Assembly: GCF_003385845.1 (NCBI RefSeq)
Contig: NZ_QRDJ01000012.1
Coordinates: forward strand, 1-59,076
Direction of reading: 5' to 3'
DNA from: Kushneria indalinina DSM 14324
GTDB taxonomy: Bacteria > Pseudomonadota > Gammaproteobacteria > Pseudomonadales > Halomonadaceae
Length of the DNA: 59,076 bases
The notes beneath the pieces were generated by a model. The model was not told the origin of the DNA and did no database searches. It worked only from the letters and a program-made list of their open reading frames with translations. Below are positions 1 through 7,344 of this stretch, piece after piece; the first letter of the stretch is position 1; each line of letters opens with the position of its first letter. A program made the translations under genes and the position numbers.

Positions 1-104
1 CTGTTGCCACTGGCAACACTCCGGGAGGGATGAGGTTACTGTTGCCACTGGCAACACCCCGGGAGGGATGAGGTCACTGTTGCCACTGGCAACACTCCGG
101 GAGG
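1..104. repeat. 38-bp repeat array, right-hand part (continues from the window end)
   Basis: This holds the remainder of a unit that starts at 59070 in the circular reading, a full unit from 32 and a last degenerate unit from 70. Each unit contains the inverted repeat TGTTGCC-ACT-GGCAACA (7-bp arms, 3-bp spacer) followed by a CCCGGGAG-like GC block. The unit crossing the window ends is exactly 38 bp when the ends are joined. Arrays of this kind serve as replication iterons or partition centromeres; the sequence does not tell which. Confidence 0.93.
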
Positions 105-211
105 CTCGGGGTACTGGCAATATGAGAAGGTTTGAATAGTAGGCAGCCTTTAGCGACAAGTATTGGAATGCTGGCACAACCAAATTTAAGAAGTATCTAC
201 AGGATTAAACT

Positions 212-670
212 GTGAACACCATGCCTGCACTGGAACAGCGTCATAGCTCTGCACTGAATCAGTACGCAAAGGGCCTTTTAAAACCCTTTAAGGGTAAGGG
301 GGAGATTCTGCGGTTTAGAGATGAACTCGAAGATGAATGCCGTCGGATGTGGCAGGAGGCAGCTGACTTTGCCAATCAATATAACCGTATCGTTGTGCAA
401 GCTGATCTCTGGCTCAAACCACACAATAATAGCGGCGGCCGAGTCAGAGCCGTGCAGTGGCGAGATAAAGCACAAAAGCAGATGGGAAGAAGGCTGCTTG
501 AAGATGCTTTGAAATCTGACGCAGTGCCCACTGGTTTAAAAAAGCAGCTGGTAGAAATCGAAACCGAGCGAGCAATCTTCAATGCAAAAATTGCAGCAGC
601 TACCCGCCAAGTGGATCGGCTAAGCCGGCTGCTCAATGATCTGGAAGAAATCGAAACACTGTCACCTTAA
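212..670 (+). CDS. DUF3158-like conjugative-element protein
   Basis: A 152-residue hydrophilic, mostly helical protein with no membrane segment. It resembles the DUF3158 family found beside ssb and topB in SPI-7/PFGI-1-type elements; function unknown. The C-terminal 50 residues (ERAIFNAKIAAATRQVDRLS and on) look like a coiled coil. I chose GTG at 212 because AGGA at 201-204 lies 7 nt upstream; ATG at 221 (16 nt from that site) is the alternative. It lies directly after the 38-bp array and 71 bp before ssb, as in related elements, which suggests a part in replication or DNA processing. The family call is from memory of the pattern, not a search. Confidence 0.7.
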   Translation: MNTMPALEQRHSSALNQYAKGLLKPFKGKGEILRFRDELEDECRRMWQEAADFANQYNRIVVQADLWLKPHNNSGGRVRAVQWRDKAQKQMGRRLLEDALKSDAVPTGLKKQLVEIETERAIFNAKIAAATRQVDRLSRLLNDLEEIETLSP

Positions 671-741
671 TATTTTCCGCTGACTTCGATTGCCATGTGC
701 GGCCACTGTAGACGGGTATTCATTCCGGTCAGGAGCTACAG

Positions 742-1215
742 ATGAGCACGCGTTTTTTTGGCGAAGGCAATATTGGGTCAGACCCGGAAGTGAAAATGTT
801 CCCTTCCAACGGTAATCAACCACCGCGCGGTGTAATGCGGTTGAATGTTCGTTTCGACAATCCAGTGCCTAGCGACAATGGCAATGTCGATAAAGGTGGT
901 TTCTGGGCAAACGTTGAGATATGGCATCGCGACGTTGAGCAATGGGCTCAGCTGTACCAGAAAGGGATGCGGGTGTTAGTGCCTGGAAGAATGGTGTTTT
1001 CCGAGTGGCAGGATAGTGAGCGCAACAACCGCTCAGAGTACAAGGTTCAGGCAGATCGTATCGGGATCCTCCCTTTCAGGATCTCGCAGGTCATTCAAGA
1101 GTCGGCACAGAACAGTCAGCAGAACCAACAGAGCCAACAGCGTGGTGCTCCCCCGAAGTCAGCGGGACCGGATGGTGAATGGAGCAACCCAGTAGGCTCG
1201 AATACTTACCAATAA
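742..1215 (+). CDS. ssb: Single-stranded DNA-binding protein
   Basis: 157 residues with an OB-fold SSB domain over about residues 1-110 (MSTRFFGEGNIGSDPE at the start, then FWANVEIWHRDVEQWAQLYQKG and RVLVPGRMVFSEW) and a Gln/Asn/Pro-rich tail. It coats single-stranded plasmid DNA during transfer and replication. The extreme C-terminus (NPVGSNTYQ) lacks the acidic DDxIPF tip by which chromosomal SSB recruits partners, as is common for SSBs of this element class. An AGGAG site lies about 9 nt upstream of ATG. A rho-independent terminator follows at 1223-1253. Confidence 0.93.
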   Translation: MSTRFFGEGNIGSDPEVKMFPSNGNQPPRGVMRLNVRFDNPVPSDNGNVDKGGFWANVEIWHRDVEQWAQLYQKGMRVLVPGRMVFSEWQDSERNNRSEYKVQADRIGILPFRISQVIQESAQNSQQNQQSQQRGAPPKSAGPDGEWSNPVGSNTYQ

Positions 1216-1222
1216 TGACTTA

Positions 1223-1253
1223 TCCCGACGAGTATTTTCGTCGGGAATTTTTT
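1223..1253 (+). terminator. Rho-independent terminator after ssb
   Basis: Perfect 9-bp stem TCCCGACGA (1223-1231) with TCGTCGGGA (1238-1246), a 6-nt loop, then a run of T residues to 1253. It ends the ssb transcript, so the lipoprotein gene 15 bp further on needs its own promoter or read-through. Confidence 0.85.
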
Positions 1254-1267
1254 AGGAGAGGGATAGA

Positions 1268-1846
1268 GTGATGGGATGGAAAACAGTCATTGCCGGAGTT
1301 GGGTCGCTGATCGCGCTTTCGGGATGTGCAGGACAACAGTATTACCATGGTGACACGTGCGTCACTTGTTTTGATAACCCGGTTACAGGTGAGCCGCTGA
1401 ATTACGATCCCGAGGAAACACCACAGAAGGTGGCCACCAATGCTCAGGGCGAGTCGGTCGATTCGAGAAATATAGGAAGCCAGAGCGGGTCGATAGATAT
1501 CAGCTCAAATGTCGACGTTGATACAGCCTATGCTCGGATCAAGTCCTCAATGGGTTTCCGAGCCCCGAACGATTTCGAGGAAGGAAATACCATGTCGGAT
1601 TGGCAGAAAGGCGATTCAGCTTGGAAACATCAAGTGACTCCTGGCGCCCATTACGACCTTGGTGACTATGGTCGGCAAACTGTAGGAGGGAAGCAGTATC
1701 ATCTAGTACAGCGGGTTCAAATCGAAAAGAGTGGCGCGGGATCCCGCATCCACTATAGCTGGGCGCCGGCTGATCAACGCATTGCCTACGACGGTAAGGC
1801 AATGGAATCTGCACTGACACAGCGTCTTGAATCGGCTCTAAGGTGA
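1268..1846 (+). CDS. Predicted lipoprotein of unknown function
   Basis: 192 residues starting with a lipoprotein signal peptide: a short basic start, a hydrophobic stretch and the lipobox LSGC (Cys about residue 20). After lipidation it should sit in the inner or outer membrane facing the periplasm. The mature part has two early cysteines (DTCVTC) and a C-terminal domain beginning VDVDTAYARIKSSMGF, which I cannot place in a named family. The start can be GTG 1268 or ATG 1271; AGGAG at 1254-1258 serves both. It lies between the ssb terminator and topB. A surface or entry-exclusion role is possible but not shown. Confidence 0.75.
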   Translation: MMGWKTVIAGVGSLIALSGCAGQQYYHGDTCVTCFDNPVTGEPLNYDPEETPQKVATNAQGESVDSRNIGSQSGSIDISSNVDVDTAYARIKSSMGFRAPNDFEEGNTMSDWQKGDSAWKHQVTPGAHYDLGDYGRQTVGGKQYHLVQRVQIEKSGAGSRIHYSWAPADQRIAYDGKAMESALTQRLESALR

Positions 1847-1940
1847 TCAGGCGTACAATAATTTCGAAGGCAATGCCGAATTTCCACCCGGCACAACCTA
1901 TTAACATTTTCAGCTGACTCTCCCTCTCTCCCCCGTCACG

Positions 1941-1968
1941 CTGGGCCTAAATCATCTGGAAGGCCCAG
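1941..1968 (+). promoter_or_regulatory. Hairpin covering the topB ribosome binding site
   Basis: A perfect 8-bp stem, CTGGGCCT (1941-1948) with AGGCCCAG (1961-1968), encloses a 12-nt loop and ends 4 nt before the topB ATG. The only good ribosome binding site (GGAAGG, 1958-1963) is half in the loop and half in the 3' arm, so folding would reduce translation. This is inference from sequence. Confidence 0.5.
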
Positions 1969-1972
1969 TGTC

Positions 1973-4018
1973 ATGTCTCGATTATTCATTTGTGAAAAAC
2001 CCTCCCAAGCAAAAGACATCGGGAAAGTGCTTGGTGCTACACGTAAAGGTGAAGGGTGCATGCATGGTGATGGCGTTGTCGTCACTTGGGCCTTTGGTCA
2101 TCTGCTCCAGCAAGCTCCACCCGATGCCTATGATCCAGAACTTAAGCGTTGGTCTTTGGAAACGTTACCGATCCGCCCGACTCAGTGGAAAAACACAGTA
2201 CGCAAGGATGCGAGTAAACAGTTCAAAGTGATCAAGGGATTGCTGAAGCAGTGCAGTGAGGTTGTGGTCTCTACCGACGCCGATCGCGAAGGGGAAACCA
2301 TCGGGCGTGAAATTCTTGACGCTTGTAACTATCGGGGACCTGTGTCGCGACTTTGGCTATCGGCCCTCGATGAGGCATCAATTCGCAAGGCATTGGACAA
2401 TATCCGGCCCGGGGAAACGACATACCCGCTATATCAGGCAGGGTTGGGGCGATCACGAGCGGATTGGCTTGTCGGCATGAATCTGACACGCGCCTTTTCG
2501 GTGCTTGCCAAACAGCAAGGATACGATGGCGTGTTGTCGGTAGGCCGGGTCCAGACACCGACACTGGCTCTGGTGGTCAGACGCGACCAAGAGATCGCGA
2601 ACTTCGTGCCCAAATCATTCTGGGATGTGGTGGCGAATTTTCAGGCTCAGGGCGGTACGCTACAAGCGAAGTGGTTGCCGGCAAAAGACGAGTGGCTCGA
2701 CGAAGAAGGCCGGTGCGTCAATCAGGAGGCGGCCCAAGCTATCGCCGGTAAGTGTCAGGGGGAATCGGCCAAGGTGGCGTCCGTCGAGACGGTTAGCAAG
2801 CGTGAAGGAGCCCCGCTGGTGATGGACCTCGGGACGTTGCAGCAGGAGTGTTCAAAGCGCTTCGGTTTCGGTGCTCAGCAGGTGCTCGACATTGCTCAGT
2901 CACTCTACGAGACCCACAAGGCCACAAGCTATCCGCGTACGGACTGCCGGTATCTGCCGACATCGATGCTGGCAGAGGTCAAGTTAGTCGTGACGGCGCT
3001 CCTGCATTCAGATGAGAAGATTTCCTCAGTCATCGATCGTCTGGATCAGAATCTCAAAAGCCGCGTCTGGAACGATAGCAAGATCACGGCTCACCACGGG
3101 ATCATTCCCACTACGGTTCCCTGCCGCATCGATCGTATGAGCGAAGAAGAGTTTCGGGTCTACGATCTCATTCGTCGACACTATCTGGCGCAGTTCCTGC
3201 CCGCCCACGAATACGATCAGACCGATGCGCATCTGGATCTCGCCGGCGAGACGTTTGTGGCCTCGGGTCGCCAGGTCAGAATCGAGGGATGGAAAGTGCT
3301 ATTCCCCCGAGGGAAGGGCAAAGGGCAGAACGGTGACGATGATGAACAAGAAGCCTCTAGCGTGCAGGCGCTCCCGCCTTTGCATCAGGGGGAAAAATGC
3401 ACGGTTCTGGAACTCGCGGTGAAGGATCGCCAGACCCAGCCACCGAAGTCGTTTGCCGAAGGCACATTGATTTCGGCAATGAAAAACGCTGCACGGTTTG
3501 TTACCGACGAGCGGTTGCGGGCGCGGCTGCGAGAGAGCGCCGGCATCGGTACCGAGGCGACTCGCGCCGGCATCATCGAGACACTGCTCGCGCGAGGTTT
3601 CATCTGCAAGAAAGGGCGCACTATCGTTTCGACCCCGGTGGGGCAGGGATTGATTGAGGCACTCCCCCCACAGATCAGCAACCCAGGCATGACTGCACTG
3701 TGGGAACAGGCGCTGGATCAAGTGGCCGAAGGCTCAATGACGCTTGATGACTTCATGGAGCGCCAAGGTGTACTGCTGGACAAGCTGGTCGGAATCGCGC
3801 TTCAGCGCCCTCATTTGAACCTCCCTGAATCACCCAGCGAAACCTGTCCAAAGTGCCAATCCAAGATGCGCAAGCGCAATGGGTCAAACGGCCAGTTCTG
3901 GTCATGCACACGCTATCCCGATTGCGATGGCACCAAGCAGATCGGGAAGAGCACCAGCCGCAAGAGTAGCGGCAAAACTGGCAAATCAAATTCTGCGAAG
4001 GCAAGGCAACAAGGCTAA
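1973..4018 (+). CDS. topB: DNA topoisomerase III (TopB)
   Basis: 681-residue type IA topoisomerase that passes and decatenates single-stranded DNA, here probably for plasmid transfer and segregation. The TOPRIM domain opens with SRLFICEKPSQAKDIGKVLG and carries the metal-binding STDADREGE motif; the active-site tyrosine is Tyr320 in SYPRTDCRYLP. The C-terminus has a CPKC...CTRYPDC zinc-ribbon motif and a basic Ser/Lys tail. Length fits the element-borne TopB family. The ribosome site lies inside a hairpin at 1941-1968. Same order (ssb, topB) as in PFGI-1/ICEclc-type elements. Confidence 0.97.
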   Translation: MSRLFICEKPSQAKDIGKVLGATRKGEGCMHGDGVVVTWAFGHLLQQAPPDAYDPELKRWSLETLPIRPTQWKNTVRKDASKQFKVIKGLLKQCSEVVVSTDADREGETIGREILDACNYRGPVSRLWLSALDEASIRKALDNIRPGETTYPLYQAGLGRSRADWLVGMNLTRAFSVLAKQQGYDGVLSVGRVQTPTLALVVRRDQEIANFVPKSFWDVVANFQAQGGTLQAKWLPAKDEWLDEEGRCVNQEAAQAIAGKCQGESAKVASVETVSKREGAPLVMDLGTLQQECSKRFGFGAQQVLDIAQSLYETHKATSYPRTDCRYLPTSMLAEVKLVVTALLHSDEKISSVIDRLDQNLKSRVWNDSKITAHHGIIPTTVPCRIDRMSEEEFRVYDLIRRHYLAQFLPAHEYDQTDAHLDLAGETFVASGRQVRIEGWKVLFPRGKGKGQNGDDDEQEASSVQALPPLHQGEKCTVLELAVKDRQTQPPKSFAEGTLISAMKNAARFVTDERLRARLRESAGIGTEATRAGIIETLLARGFICKKGRTIVSTPVGQGLIEALPPQISNPGMTALWEQALDQVAEGSMTLDDFMERQGVLLDKLVGIALQRPHLNLPESPSETCPKCQSKMRKRNGSNGQFWSCTRYPDCDGTKQIGKSTSRKSSGKTGKSNSAKARQQG

Positions 4019-4784
4019 GGGGTCGGTCATTCAGGGATAGTCGTAAGACGGCTATGGGGGTAGTGCTGCATCAGTAATTAAGGCTATAGATCACATTTAT
4101 CTGGTATTAAATTTCATGATCCTCTGAAATTAGTATTAATGGATGATTGCGGTTCTGTACGATCCTTGCCAGACAAGCTGCCTTACTTGATAATTGCAAG
4201 CACACCCCGTTTCCAACTGACGGTTATCAGTTGGTCCCTTTGGACTCTCCTAGAGTCCGATCCCTAAGCGCAAACACCTGGCGAGAATGCGTACCCACCG
4301 CAAAGTTATCTTTGCACTGCATTGGCATGCTTGGGTTCCAGGTATCCTGTTTTTCAGGTCGACCGGTCGTCGACCACCCTCCAAACCCATCACGACCGGC
4401 CAGCCAGTCACCCCATGGGATGACTGGCTGGCCGGTTGGACTTACCTTTTCCGTGGCGGCGCCTACCGCCTGAATCCCAGGCTCCCTTTGTGCGGGGATC
4501 CGCGCACAATCATATTGGTCCATTGCCATGATTTACGGGACCGAGTGCAACGACTGAATCGAACGCATGACTACGAGGGGCATGACGATCGATGGTCTGC
4601 ATAGTGGCAACCTTATCGCGCTATCCGTTACCGGTATTGATAGCTGGCTGGACTCGCAATATTGGTCCTCAATCCCAAGGCGAGGCAGCGGGGTAACTCG
4701 CAGCCCCGGCTTGAGATTGGTGATCACTGTTTCAGGGTTGACGAAGCAGTGCAGTAGAGTAATTCTAAAGGTGTGAGACGTCTG
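4019..4784 (+). other. Gene-free region with a series of perfect hairpins
   Basis: I see no convincing gene in these 766 bp. It holds many inverted repeats: 4110-4131 (7-bp arms), 4213-4234 (8), 4242-4258 (6), 4300-4315 (6), 4357-4375 (7), 4395-4436 (16-bp perfect arms, 10-nt loop) and 4488-4509 (7). Six of them fall within 300 bp. Such density is typical of sites that work as single-stranded DNA (transfer origin, single-strand or priming origin) or of a structured RNA. Short reading frames crossing it lack ribosome sites and family resemblance. Confidence 0.7.
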
Positions 4785-4982
4785 CTGTTGACGACACAAC
4801 AGCGCCCTTTGCCTTCGGGCAACTCCCAAAGCCGTAACGCATCCCGAAAGACGGTGCTCATTGTGAGCTGGATGCAGTTTTCAAATTTCGGTCTCGAGCC
4901 GAACCACCCATCCGGGGGAACACTTTCCTCGGTTGGGGAGGGTGTATCTCCTGGAGTCATTTGACTATCAAGGAGCAACACC
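4785..4982 (+). promoter_or_regulatory. Structured leader RNA, copy 1 (before the STY4534-type gene)
   Basis: First of four copies of a ~200-nt leader (others end at 30526, 31328 and 32195). Elements in order: hairpin CTGTTG/CAACAG (4785-4802); a TTGCC-TTCG-GGCAA hairpin; long stem GCATCC (4839-4844) with GGATGC (4870-4875) enclosing GCTCA/TGAGC; a TTCGG/CCGAA hairpin; and terminal hairpin 4907-4936 followed by a strand complementary to the ribosome site AAGGAG (4970-4975). The long stem is GTATCC/GGATAC in the other copies, a compensatory change. It could belong to the known radC RNA class, which precedes genes of mobile elements; untested. Confidence 0.75.
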
Positions 4983-5525
4983 ATGTCCAACTCGACTGAT
5001 AACCAGTTCTTCGATCTTCATGTCACTGGCGTTGGCTACGTCAACCGTATCCGCAAGGTCACGCCCAAGCGTGGCGAAGCCTTCTGGGCTTGCGACATAT
5101 CTGCGTTGAATGGACCTGCCAATGATGTTGAATATCGCCGTTTCGATTGCCGCGTCAGTGGCGCCGATGCGGAGAGGCTGGTCAAGAAGTTCGCTGCGAC
5201 AGTGTCAGATCGTAAGAATAGAGGCGTCGCTGAGCCGAAAATCCTGATTGGGTTCAAGCTCGGCGATCTTTATCCCGATCTGTACACGAAAACGAGAGGT
5301 GAAAAAGCTGGTGAAACAGCTGTAAGCCTCAAGGCGCGTCTACTGTTCATTAATTGGGCCAAGGTGGATGGCGACAAGGTTTATGAAACGCCTCGGCGTG
5401 ATGAAACCCCGTCAACCGCTGATGATGCCCAGGCTGATGATTCAGGGTCACAGGCGCAAGCCTCCGTTCCTAAATCAGCGTACGTCGGCGGATCAGCCTC
5501 AGCTGCTGAAGCCGCTACAGCTTAA
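4983..5525 (+). CDS. STY4534-family (DUF3577) ICE replication-type protein
   Basis: 180 residues. The first ~130 (NQFFDLHVTGVGYVNRIRKV, FWACDISALNG, EYRRFDCRVSGADAERLVK, KILIGFKLGDLYPDLY) match the DUF3577 family, often named STY4534 family ICE replication protein, with an SSB-like beta-rich pattern; the last 50 are an acidic, Ala/Gln-rich tail. It is taken to act in element replication, but the biochemical role is not established. AAGGAG lies 7 nt before ATG and is part of the competing-hairpin leader just upstream, so translation is probably controlled there. A hairpin at 5539-5557 follows. Confidence 0.87.
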   Translation: MSNSTDNQFFDLHVTGVGYVNRIRKVTPKRGEAFWACDISALNGPANDVEYRRFDCRVSGADAERLVKKFAATVSDRKNRGVAEPKILIGFKLGDLYPDLYTKTRGEKAGETAVSLKARLLFINWAKVDGDKVYETPRRDETPSTADDAQADDSGSQAQASVPKSAYVGGSASAAEAATA

Positions 5526-5538
5526 CCTCACCATGCTG

Positions 5539-5562
5539 CCGAGAAATTTTTTCTCGGTAGTG
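5539..5562 (+). terminator. Hairpin after the STY4534-type gene
   Basis: Perfect stem CCGAGAAA (5539-5546) with TTTCTCGG (5550-5557) and a 3-nt loop. The T tract downstream is weak, so termination may be partial. Confidence 0.5.
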
Positions 5563-5581
5563 GTGTTTTGAACCTATTTGA

Positions 5582-5636
5582 CCCGCAGGGGAGACGACCC
5601 TGTGGGGCGTCTCCATGCGGATAAACCGGAGACGTC
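5582..5636 (+). promoter_or_regulatory. Competing-hairpin leader
   Basis: Hairpin CCCGCAGGG (5582-5590) with CCCTGTGGG (5598-5606; one G-T pair) shows GAGACGA in its loop. GGAGACG occurs at 5590-5596 and again at 5628-5634, where it is the ribosome site 2 nt before the ATG at 5637. Both copies are exactly complementary to CGTCTCC (5608-5614), so the middle strand can pair with the decoy or hide the ribosome site, not both. Confidence 0.7.
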
Positions 5637-5879
5637 ATGTCAGATAAAATTGGGCTACGTATAGTACGTTCGTTTGCAGATTCGTCGGAGCGCCTTGGAA
5701 ATAGCGTTGGCGCAGGCTGCATCATTGCGGCTTTGCTAGGTACTGCGCTCGAAAATGCTGCTTTGGGAGATGCCTATAGGGGGGCTATTGCCTTCTTGGG
5801 AATGTCTTTTGCAGCTAATGCCTTCAAAACTATACTGGATACACTAATTGCGAATGCCGATGAGGCAAAGGAGCAATGA
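5637..5879 (+). CDS. Small protein with a hydrophobic, Ala/Gly-rich centre
   Basis: 80 residues. A central region of two adjoining hydrophobic stretches (VGAGCIIAALLGTALENAAL, then GAIAFLGMSFAANAF) suggests a small inner-membrane protein; the ends are charged. No family recognised. GGAGACG upstream is both its ribosome site and part of the competing-hairpin leader. Its stop overlaps the start of the next small gene (TGATG arrangement), so the pair is probably translated together, like a small holin-like or signalling pair, though nothing proves a function. Confidence 0.7.
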   Translation: MSDKIGLRIVRSFADSSERLGNSVGAGCIIAALLGTALENAALGDAYRGAIAFLGMSFAANAFKTILDTLIANADEAKEQ

Positions 5880-6004
5880 TGGAACCGATTACGCTCTTGC
5901 TTGGAGGGTTGTTCTCGTTCTGTACAGCGGGGCTCGTCGCATCAGGGATTTATGCTTACAACGTTCACCGTCGTCAGGTGAAACGTAAGCAGAATCAGTC
6001 GTAA
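5879..6004 (+). CDS. 41-residue single-span membrane peptide
   Basis: MEPITLLLGGLFSFCTAGLV is followed by ASGIYAY and a basic tail (NVHRRQVKRKQNQS), giving one membrane span with the charged tail probably in the cytoplasm. GGAG at 5870-5873 is 5 nt before ATG 5879; ATG 5876 is in the same frame but too close to that site. Start and upstream stop overlap by one base, and a strong terminator follows 12 bp after the stop, which supports a real gene. No family recognised. Confidence 0.65.
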   Translation: MEPITLLLGGLFSFCTAGLVASGIYAYNVHRRQVKRKQNQS

Positions 6005-6016
6005 CAGAGCACCCAT

Positions 6017-6047
6017 GATTGCCTCTCGAATGAGAGGCAATCTTTTT
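6017..6047 (+). terminator. Rho-independent terminator
   Basis: Perfect 11-bp stem GATTGCCTCTC (6017-6027) and GAGAGGCAATC (6032-6042), a 4-nt loop, then TTTTT. Ends the transcript of the two small membrane-protein genes. Confidence 0.9.
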
Positions 6048-6056
6048 AATACCCCA

Positions 6057-6116
6057 CCGGGAGAAACCTCCCGGCAGGGGGGCGTTTCTCCCGATCCTTC
6101 GACAAGGAGAAACGCC
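6057..6116 (+). promoter_or_regulatory. Competing-hairpin leader (clearest example)
   Basis: Hairpin CCGGGAG (6057-6063) / CTCCCGG (6068-6074) with loop AAAC. Strand GGGAGAAAC (6059-6067) is fully complementary to GTTTCTCCC (6084-6092). GGCGTTTCTC (6081-6090) is also fully complementary to GAGAAACGCC (6107-6116), which carries most of the ribosome site AAGGAG and touches the ATG at 6117. The two pairings exclude each other, a direct on/off arrangement for translation. Confidence 0.78.
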
Positions 6117-6701
6117 ATGGGATGGAGCCTTCCCTACCATACTCACACACGCGATCAACTTGTGAGCTGGTTGCTTGAAAATCAGAGCGAACCAGGCCGC
6201 TGTGAGATCATTGATCATTCGTGCCGAGGCAATGTGCTGTACACCGTGTTCCACAACATATCGAAGCAGTATCGCTTCATTGTTGTGTTCCTGCTTGAAG
6301 GCCCGACGTCGAGTCAGCGCAAGGCAGGTGAGCAGTCGTGGGCTTACAAGGATATCGCCGAGTCGCAGGGTCCAAGAGTCTACGGGTGCCCTGAGCGTTT
6401 GTTGCGACAGTCTGATACCCAGTACACCAATGCTGTTGAGTGGCGCGAAGAATGCCGAAGAAGGCGTCGTGAAAGTTCGCAACGTCGTAAGCAGGCACTG
6501 ACTTGCCAGTATGGAGATCGACTTGAAGTCGTTACTCGGATCGGCTGGAACGGTGAATTCGATGAGACGAAAACCGTTGTATTTCAGCGAGCATATACGG
6601 CGACTTTTTTTATTGGCAGGGATACTGATGGAAAGGATTGGCGCTGTCGTTGGGACAGAGTAGTTATCCGAGATATCTCTACTGATACAGCTATAGCTTA
6701 A
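6117..6701 (+). CDS. Accessory protein starting MGW, unknown function
   Basis: 194 residues, no signal or membrane segment. The start MGWSLPYHTHTRDQLVSWLL resembles a family of mobile-element proteins opening MGW-F-x-T and sometimes labelled DUF6927; this is a weak recollection. An Arg-rich stretch (EECRRRRRESSQRRKQ, about residues 110-125) suggests nucleic-acid contact. ATG 6117 is set by AAGGAG 7 nt upstream, inside the competing-hairpin leader; a reading frame extends upstream to 6015 but crosses the terminator and leader and is not coding. Single-gene unit between two leaders. Confidence 0.8.
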   Translation: MGWSLPYHTHTRDQLVSWLLENQSEPGRCEIIDHSCRGNVLYTVFHNISKQYRFIVVFLLEGPTSSQRKAGEQSWAYKDIAESQGPRVYGCPERLLRQSDTQYTNAVEWREECRRRRRESSQRRKQALTCQYGDRLEVVTRIGWNGEFDETKTVVFQRAYTATFFIGRDTDGKDWRCRWDRVVIRDISTDTAIA

Positions 6702-6717
6702 TACACAACAGTTCATT

Positions 6718-6775
6718 CCACCCATCGGGGCCACTCCCGATGGGAATGGCTCCGATAAATTTTTTGGAGTCCACC
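6718..6775 (+). promoter_or_regulatory. Competing-hairpin leader
   Basis: Perfect 9-bp hairpin CCCATCGGG (6721-6729) / CCCGATGGG (6736-6744). ATCGGGGCCA (6724-6733) pairs over 10 bp with TGGCTCCGAT (6747-6756), one G-T pair. CTCC within that strand can instead pair with GGAG (6766-6769), the ribosome site before the ATG at 6776, extended by flanking CCA/TGG with one bulge. Confidence 0.65.
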
Positions 6776-7324
6776 ATGGAACACTATTCAACTGCCCATC
6801 GATTGAACGATCACGAGATCGATGTCGTACTGGCTGCACTTCGGCTGCTACAGCAAATGCCTCACGATCAAATACCAGCAGGCATACTGGATATCGCCGG
6901 CGAAAGCCTCGGGCATATCGATATATCGGAGCTTTGCGAGCGTCTAAATATGGGCTGCGTGGATGATCAGGAGAACGATCACCTCATGCTGCTGCGGCGC
7001 ATACGTGCAGAAATGTCACGGCCTGACTGGAATTCCGATCTGCTGGATCGAGTTGAGACAGCGCTGGAGCAAGGCGGCTGGCCAATCTTTGTTACTGATC
7101 ATGAGGGTTGGTATTTGGACGAGCATGATGGCAGGTATACCGTTACCTCTGAAGATGGCGGCCCTTACGCGAGCAATGATGAAGCCATCGCTGCTATTGG
7201 TAAGCGGTTTGCGGCTGGTAGCCATTGGCATGGGGAAGTGTTGGATGCCATCGGCATGACTGCCTGTGGCTATGTTCTTGCAATGCCTGACGCCCCTGTG
7301 CCTCTGGCAGGTTCTTATAGCTAG
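6776..7324 (+). CDS. Hypothetical accessory protein
   Basis: 182 residues, acidic and soluble, no family recognised. The N-terminal half is helical (HEIDVVLAALRLLQQMP, LLRRIRAEMSRPDWNSDLLD); the C-terminal half has a WYLDEHDGRYTVTSEDGGPY segment that looks like a small beta domain. The start is ATG 6776 with GGAG 6 nt upstream. A reading frame begins at 6740 but lies in the leader. A terminator with a UUCG-type loop follows, so it is probably transcribed alone or with the upstream MGW gene. Confidence 0.72.
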   Translation: MEHYSTAHRLNDHEIDVVLAALRLLQQMPHDQIPAGILDIAGESLGHIDISELCERLNMGCVDDQENDHLMLLRRIRAEMSRPDWNSDLLDRVETALEQGGWPIFVTDHEGWYLDEHDGRYTVTSEDGGPYASNDEAIAAIGKRFAAGSHWHGEVLDAIGMTACGYVLAMPDAPVPLAGSYS

Positions 7325-7344
7325 TTGATTATTCACTTCAAAAG

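Noticed and set aside
4147-4604. Overlapping reading frames of ~100 codons on both strands (4147-4473, 4227-4529, 4287-4604)
   Set aside because: They exist because of the hairpin-rich inverted repeats; no ribosome sites, no family pattern, and several conflict with each other.
6015-6116. N-terminal extension of the MGW gene
   Set aside because: The open frame runs through the upstream terminator and the competing-hairpin leader; ATG 6117 has the ribosome site.
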